Part shown: piece after piece, positions 6,702 through 10,772 of the stretch
Layout of the letters: every line of letters starts with the position of its first letter
Position numbering within the stretch: the stretch's first letter is position 1
NCBI GenBank assembly: GCA_964616135.1
Contig: CAZTTQ010000026.1
Coordinates: forward strand, 1 to 10,772
Origin: JAJYIV01 sp964616135
Lineage (GTDB): Bacteria > Patescibacteriota > Patescibacteriia > UBA9934 > GWF2-40-263
DNA length: 10,772 nucleotides
Direction: 5' to 3'
The notes under the pieces: model-generated
Database searches by the model: none
What the model was told of the DNA's origin: nothing
Seen by the model: only the letters and a program-made list of their open reading frames with translations
Position numbers and translations under genes: made by a program

Positions 6702-8120
6702 ATGAGGCGTTTTGCCGTCGGACTGCTGGCCGCCGCCCTTCTATTCCCCGTTCTCCCCGCCCGCGCGGAGGAAACCGTTGCGTTTGATCCGGACTTCCTG
6801 CTGGCGGACGCGGAGTTGACCGGCACGGCCGGATTTTCCCGGGACGACCTGGCCCGGCTGTTTTCCCGCGGCTCCTTGGGAACGTATAAGACGCCGGACG
6901 CACAAGGCGTCGTGCGAAGCGCCGCGGACATCGTCTGGAACGCCGCATTGGAATTTAACGTCCGTCCCAAAGTCTTGGCAGTCCTGTTGCAGCGTGAACA
7001 GAGCCTGGTAGAGGACGACCGCCCGTCCCAAGACCAGCTGGACTGGGCTATGGGTTATGCCGTGTGCGACTCGTGCGGTAAGAACGACCCGCAGATCCAG
7101 AAATACCGCGGCTTCGGCCCGCAGGTGTATTACGCAGCCAAACGCATCCGCGAATCGTACCTGGACGACCTGGCCGGACGCGGCACCACGCTCTCCGGCT
7201 ACGGCGTCGGCGTGCCCGCGGTCGTGGACGGCATATCCGTCACCCCGCAATCCCTCGCGACGGCCGTGCTGTACACGTACACGCCGCACCTCCACGGCAA
7301 CCAAAACTTCGTCCGCATCTGGAGCCGCTGGTTCGTGCCGACCTACCCGAACGGCACGCTCCTGGAAAGTCTGGAGGACGGCACGCGCTGGCTTATGCAA
7401 AACGGGCGCCGCCGCCCCGTCCTGTCGCGCGCAGCGCTGTTCAGCCGCGTCGGCAACCGCCCGGCCGTGTTCGTGACGGCCGAGGCGCTCCAAACGTTCA
7501 CGGAAGGCCCGGCGCTCCAATTCCCCAATTACACCCTGGTCCGCACGCCGGACCAAACGGTGTATTTGCTCGTCGACGACCTGAAGCGCCCGTTCGCGTC
7601 CCTCCAGGCCCTGCGGAAATTCGGCTACGCGGAGGACGACATCGTGGACGTGGAAACCGAAGAGCTGGCCGGGTACGCCGACGGCGCCATCTTGTCCGTC
7701 TCGGCCCCGGACCCGAAGATGCGCCTGCTGCAGGACAAGAAAACCGGCGGCGTCTACGCGGTCCGCGACGGCATTAAGCGCCCCATTCTCTCGCGCGGCA
7801 TCCTCAAGGCCGCGTTCGGCACCCTTTCCGTCACTCCCGTCGCGCGCACCGTGCTGGACGGATTGAAAGACGGCCCGCCCGCCACGTTTCCGGACGGCAC
7901 GCTGGCCATGCAGGACGGCGGAAAGGACGTCTACGTCATCGACGGCGGGAAGCGCCGCCACGTGGTGGACGAACGGGCGTTCCTAGCGTACGGTTGGCGC
8001 TGGAAAGACGTGGTAAAGACGGACGCCAAATCCCTGGCCCTGCACCCGCTTGGCGATCCGCTTACCGCCCCCGAAGACCGCGAAGCGCCCGTCCTGGACC
8101 TCGTATCCGCTTCCCTATGA
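6702..8120 (+). CDS. Secreted lysozyme-like (putative muralytic) protein with C-terminal GxxRP repeats
   Basis: 472 residues. A signal peptide MRRFAVGLLAAALLFPVLPA ends in ARA, cleaved before Glu23, so the protein is exported. Residues about 50-212 match a family I know only as uncharacterised proteins of CPR bacteria and Actinobacteria. The core has SAADIVWNAALEFNVRPKVL then AVLLQREQSLVED, followed by DWAMGYAVCDSC (Cys122, Cys125) and NDPQIQKYRGFGPQV. The LLQREQSL helix resembles the catalytic Glu helix of lytic transglycosylases, making Glu99 the candidate catalytic residue. This suggests peptidoglycan cleavage but is unproven. Residues about 216-435 form four repeats of the pattern GTL..(v)Yl..dg.kRpv.s...f..fG (216-250, 275-308, 326-373, 397-431), a likely beta-structured wall-binding or surface module. 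It is first in an operon; its stop overlaps the next ATG by 4 nt. ATG follows the -10 by 8 nt with no SD. Confidence 0.8.
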   Translation: MRRFAVGLLAAALLFPVLPARAEETVAFDPDFLLADAELTGTAGFSRDDLARLFSRGSLGTYKTPDAQGVVRSAADIVWNAALEFNVRPKVLAVLLQREQSLVEDDRPSQDQLDWAMGYAVCDSCGKNDPQIQKYRGFGPQVYYAAKRIRESYLDDLAGRGTTLSGYGVGVPAVVDGISVTPQSLATAVLYTYTPHLHGNQNFVRIWSRWFVPTYPNGTLLESLEDGTRWLMQNGRRRPVLSRAALFSRVGNRPAVFVTAEALQTFTEGPALQFPNYTLVRTPDQTVYLLVDDLKRPFASLQALRKFGYAEDDIVDVETEELAGYADGAILSVSAPDPKMRLLQDKKTGGVYAVRDGIKRPILSRGILKAAFGTLSVTPVARTVLDGLKDGPPATFPDGTLAMQDGGKDVYVIDGGKRRHVVDERAFLAYGWRWKDVVKTDAKSLALHPLGDPLTAPEDREAPVLDLVSASL

Positions 8121-8908
8121 TCGTATTCTCCGCCTTCCTGCCGCACACGCCGCTCCTGACGGAAACCGTCGGCAAGGAACACCGGAAGAAACTAAAAAAG
8201 ACCGTGGCTGCCGTCGCCAAACTGGCCGAGGGCCTTGTTTCGGCAAAGCCGGATACGCTCGTGGTCATTTCGGCCCATCCCACCCGCCATGCGGACGCGT
8301 TCTCCATCAACCTGCACGAACCGTACCGCACGGACCTGTCCCGCTTTGGCGACATGGGGGCCGAACGCGCCTATCAACCGGACCTGTCGCTCATCGACAC
8401 GACGCAACGCGCCTTACGCCGCCAAGGGATCCCGCTCACGCTGGACACGGACCATACGTTGGACCACGGCGCGACCGTGCCGCTGTTGCTGCTGGCTTCC
8501 CAATTGCCACGCTTGCGCGTCATGCCCGTCACGTACGCGGGCTTGGACGCAAAAGCGCACGTCGAATTCGGCCGAGCACTCAAAGAAGTGCTCACCGCGT
8601 CAAAAACGCGCATCGCCGTCATCGCGTCCGGTGACTTGTCGCACGCGCTCACGGAAACCTCGCCGGAAGGCGCACGACCGGAAGGCAAACTGTTCGACGC
8701 GGCGGTCAAGCACGCCGTGGAGAGCATGGGGCTGTCCCAATTGCTTGGCTTAGATCCAGTGCTAGTAGAAGCGGCCGCGGAATGCGCGTACCGCCCGCTG
8801 CTCATTCTCCTCGGCCTGTTGGAAAAAACCGCCGTGGAGCCCGAAGTGCTTTCCTATGAAGCGCCCTTTGGCGTCGGTTTGCTGACCGCCCGGTTCCATT
8901 TGGATTGA
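8117..8908 (+). CDS. LigB/Memo-like class III extradiol dioxygenase-fold protein
   Basis: 263 residues from the ATG at 8117, which overlaps the preceding TGA as ATGA. The frame is open upstream, but MIVFSAFLPHTPLL is the normal family N-terminus. Conserved positions in order: His10 (LPHTP), His54 (ISAHP), His117 (TLDHGATVPLLL), Asp173-His176 (SGDLSH) and Glu222-Cys223 (AAECAYRP). In class III ring-cleaving dioxygenases (LigB) the equivalents of His10, His54 and Glu222 bind iron, and those of His117 and His176 act in catalysis. In the related Memo/AmmeMemoRadiSam-B proteins a Cys takes the place of the Glu. The set is complete here, so metal binding is likely, but no aromatic-degradation genes are nearby and the substrate is unknown. 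No signal peptide. Translation is probably coupled to the upstream gene, with PriA 3 nt downstream. Confidence 0.8.
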   Translation: MIVFSAFLPHTPLLTETVGKEHRKKLKKTVAAVAKLAEGLVSAKPDTLVVISAHPTRHADAFSINLHEPYRTDLSRFGDMGAERAYQPDLSLIDTTQRALRRQGIPLTLDTDHTLDHGATVPLLLLASQLPRLRVMPVTYAGLDAKAHVEFGRALKEVLTASKTRIAVIASGDLSHALTETSPEGARPEGKLFDAAVKHAVESMGLSQLLGLDPVLVEAAAECAYRPLLILLGLLEKTAVEPEVLSYEAPFGVGLLTARFHLD

Positions 8909-8911
8909 TTT

Positions 8912-10753
8912 GTGTCCGTCCGGATCGCCCACGTCTACCCGATTCGCCCCATGCCGCGGCGCATGGGCTTTTTCGATTACGCGGTACCGGACGCCCTAGC
9001 CGCGGTAAAGCGCGGGGATTTGGTCGAAATCCCCCTGCGCAACGAGCGCGTCCCCGGATTGGTCGCGCGCGTCACGATGGACGCGGCCGAAGCGAAGGGC
9101 TTGAAGGAACTGGCAACCATCACCGTGCCTGGCTACCTGCTAGACGCGGAGGTGGCGTGGTATGAGGCCGTGGCCGCGGACCTGGTCCAAAGCGTTCCGT
9201 CCGTGTTGGACGCGGGGCTGCCGCTGCCTCCCAAACGTAAGGCGAACGAAACGTCCGCCGCGCTCCCGCGTGCCCCTCTGACGCTCCCCAAAGAAGAAGC
9301 TCCCGCCATCCGCGCCACGGCGGAAGCGTTGCGCAACACGGGTGGCGCGTTCATTGCCTTGTCGGACCTGCGCCGTACGGCCGCGTTGGTTGCCGCCAGT
9401 TTGGACGCGGATCCTTCGTCCAAGGCCGTCCTGTTGGTACCGAACGTGCGTGACGCTCTTTTGCTCCACGCGCGCCTCTCCCGCTTCTCCCCCGGCCTCA
9501 TGACCGGAGAAGAGACGAACAACATGCGCTTCCGCTCCTGGCAGGCCCTGCGGACGGGCGCCACGCGGCTCCTGATCGGCACGCGCGTCGCCGCACTTGT
9601 GCCACCGCCGGCCGGCGCGCTTATCTGGGTCGCGCGTGCCGGACACGACAACCACAAGAACGCGGACCAGAACCCGCGTATCGACGCGCGCATCCTGGCA
9701 CGGTTGGCTGCGGAGCATCTTGGCGGCCGTCTGGTGATGAGCGGCCCCGCTCCCCGCGCGGAGGACGTCTTTCCCGCGCCAGCCTTCCACGCGCCCGTTC
9801 CTTCCGCCGAAACGGTTCTCGCCGACATGGGCCAGGAACGAGGGCGTGCGCCACACCCGCTGCTCGGCCCGCGGCTCTTGGAGGAACTCGAAACCTGCCT
9901 CGCTTCCGGCAAACAGGCAATCTTGGCGTACAACCGCACCGGCACGTCGCGTGCCATCCGGTGCCGCGGCTGCGGCTATCCGTTTCCCTGCCCGACGTGC
10001 AAACGCGTGCGCGTGGTAGGAGAAACCGTCCTGCGCTGCCGCACGTGCGAAACGGAAGAACCGTTCCCCCTCTCCTGCCCGGTGTGCATGGGCTACGCCA
10101 TCGACCGGACCGGCCACGGCGCGGACGCGGTCGCCGCGGCGCTCGCCCGGCAATTCCCAGAAGAACGCGTGACGACGTTGGAAAAAGGCGGCTCCTTGGA
10201 TAAAGCTGGGCGCATGCTCATCACCACGTCGCACTACGCCGAAAATCTCTTCGACCCGTTCATTCCTTCCAAGGTCGGCTTGGTCGCCCTGCTGGACGCG
10301 GACATGTCCCTGCGCCAACCGGACGTGCGTTCACACGAACGCGCCGTCCAAGAGGCGGCCGAATGGCGTGGCATCGCCCACGCAAGCGGCGCGCGGTTCC
10401 TATTGCAATCCGACGCGCCAGAAACGTTCCGTACGGCGTTTGAAGATCCGTGGGCCGACGCCGCGGAGGACCTTATTCAACGCACCGCCTACGCCCAACC
10501 TCCCGCCGCCCGCGCCGCGCGCGTATCCTGCCGGCAAAAACCGCCCGCCGCCGCCCGCGCCGCCGTGCAAAAACTTTCCCTCGCCGCCAAAGAGACGGTG
10601 CCGGAAGTAACGGTGGAAGAAGGGCCTGGCGCCGTTCCAGGCGAATTCGCCGTAACCCTGCGCGTTTCGCACGAACGCTGGCCGGTATTGCGCGCCTTCT
10701 TGGCAACCTTGGACGACGCCCATATCATTGACACAAGCCCGATTTTCTGGTGA
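8912..10753 (+). CDS. priA: PriA-family primosomal protein lacking helicase motifs
   Basis: 613 residues from the GTG at 8912, 3 nt after the previous stop; no SD. PriA restarts stalled replication forks. The N-terminal 3'-DNA-end-binding domain is recognisable (VRIAHVYPIRP, GFFDYAVPD, RGDLVEIPLRN). The zinc module is intact: Cys351, 354, 360, 363, 376, 379, 389, 392, with the same spacing as E. coli PriA except 13 instead of 15 residues in the middle gap. LLIGTRVAALVPP (220-232) matches the PriA GTRSA segment. The ATPase motifs are gone. No GxTGSGKT is present; SDLRRTA (151-157) sits there. DEEH reads AGHD (243-246), GSATPS reads SGPAPR (277-282), and the motif VI QVAGRAGR site reads EAAEWRGI (481-488). 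The C-terminal domain is present after a Pro/Ala-rich linker (about 530-555). A helicase-dead PriA is also known in Actinobacteria. It probably recruits partners at forks without unwinding DNA. Confidence 0.85.
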   Translation: MSVRIAHVYPIRPMPRRMGFFDYAVPDALAAVKRGDLVEIPLRNERVPGLVARVTMDAAEAKGLKELATITVPGYLLDAEVAWYEAVAADLVQSVPSVLDAGLPLPPKRKANETSAALPRAPLTLPKEEAPAIRATAEALRNTGGAFIALSDLRRTAALVAASLDADPSSKAVLLVPNVRDALLLHARLSRFSPGLMTGEETNNMRFRSWQALRTGATRLLIGTRVAALVPPPAGALIWVARAGHDNHKNADQNPRIDARILARLAAEHLGGRLVMSGPAPRAEDVFPAPAFHAPVPSAETVLADMGQERGRAPHPLLGPRLLEELETCLASGKQAILAYNRTGTSRAIRCRGCGYPFPCPTCKRVRVVGETVLRCRTCETEEPFPLSCPVCMGYAIDRTGHGADAVAAALARQFPEERVTTLEKGGSLDKAGRMLITTSHYAENLFDPFIPSKVGLVALLDADMSLRQPDVRSHERAVQEAAEWRGIAHASGARFLLQSDAPETFRTAFEDPWADAAEDLIQRTAYAQPPAARAARVSCRQKPPAAARAAVQKLSLAAKETVPEVTVEEGPGAVPGEFAVTLRVSHERWPVLRAFLATLDDAHIIDTSPIFW

Positions 10754-10772
10754 AATACGCCACTGACCACCC
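10750..10772 (+). CDS. Possible start of a further operon gene (fragment)
   Basis: A GTG at 10750-10752 overlaps the PriA stop (GTGA) and opens a frame reading MKYATDH to the window edge. The overlap matches the ATGA junction upstream. Seven codons are too few to identify a product, and the GTG may not be used. Confidence 0.3.

Noticed and set aside
6741..7961. A 406-codon minus-strand frame opposite the secreted lytic-like gene
   Set aside because: Same antisense artefact: no domain, promoter or ribosome-binding site.
7994..8116. Upstream start for the LigB-like gene at 7994
   Set aside because: The extra 41 residues are Arg/Pro-rich and lie wholly inside the preceding gene; the family N-terminus begins at the ATG at 8117.
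9140..10318. A 392-codon minus-strand frame opposite priA
   Set aside because: Low-complexity Arg/Gly/Ala-rich translation opposite a well-supported gene.

Overview
The window (10,772 bases, GC-rich, standard stop codons including TGA) reads like a compact, high-GC genome of the Patescibacteria (CPR) type. The main pointers are a cold-shock protein lacking the usual Trp-Phe pair, a secreted lytic-type protein with a VCDSC..NDPQIQKYRGF core and GxxRP repeats, a PriA with its helicase motifs eroded, very short intergenic gaps, and several genes that look leaderless or lack a Shine-Dalgarno (SD) sequence. The lineage call is inference, since no rRNA or other marker is present. Actinobacteria share some of these traits and are the main alternative.

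Left end (1-459, minus strand): the first 24 codons of an ABC-type ATPase run off the left edge. Upstream of it lies a complete cold-shock gene with a clear promoter, an 83-nt leader and a GNRA-loop terminator. A short intergenic region (460-552) separates it from the plus-strand genes.

Middle (490-6685, plus strand): four single-gene units follow, each closed by a visible intrinsic terminator. (1) A SixA-like histidine-phosphatase fold protein whose RHG motif reads WHA. (2) A full-length ClpB disaggregase under a perfect CIRCE operator (HrcA control) that encloses the -10 box; its second ATPase domain carries a ClpC/ClpA-type IGF loop. (3) A 33-residue membrane micropeptide with its own promoter, leader hairpin, SD and terminator. 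(4) A 767-residue cysteine-rich lipoprotein with disulfide-type repeat modules and a beta-rich C-terminal half. Units 3 and 4 share an almost identical promoter start and the same hairpin-SD-GTG arrangement, which suggests joint control.

Right end (6685-10772, plus strand): an extended -10 promoter lies 8 nt before an ATG, so the transcript is probably leaderless. It drives a tightly packed operon: the secreted lytic/repeat protein, a LigB/Memo-like class III dioxygenase-fold protein (4-nt overlap), the helicase-dead PriA (3-nt gap), and possibly the start of a further gene overlapping the PriA stop.

No rRNA, tRNA, CRISPR array, insertion sequence or integrase was seen. The features most worth following up are the ClpB with an IGF loop, the micropeptide/lipoprotein pair with twin promoters, the inactive PriA, and the palindromic repeat nested in the clpB terminator loop.
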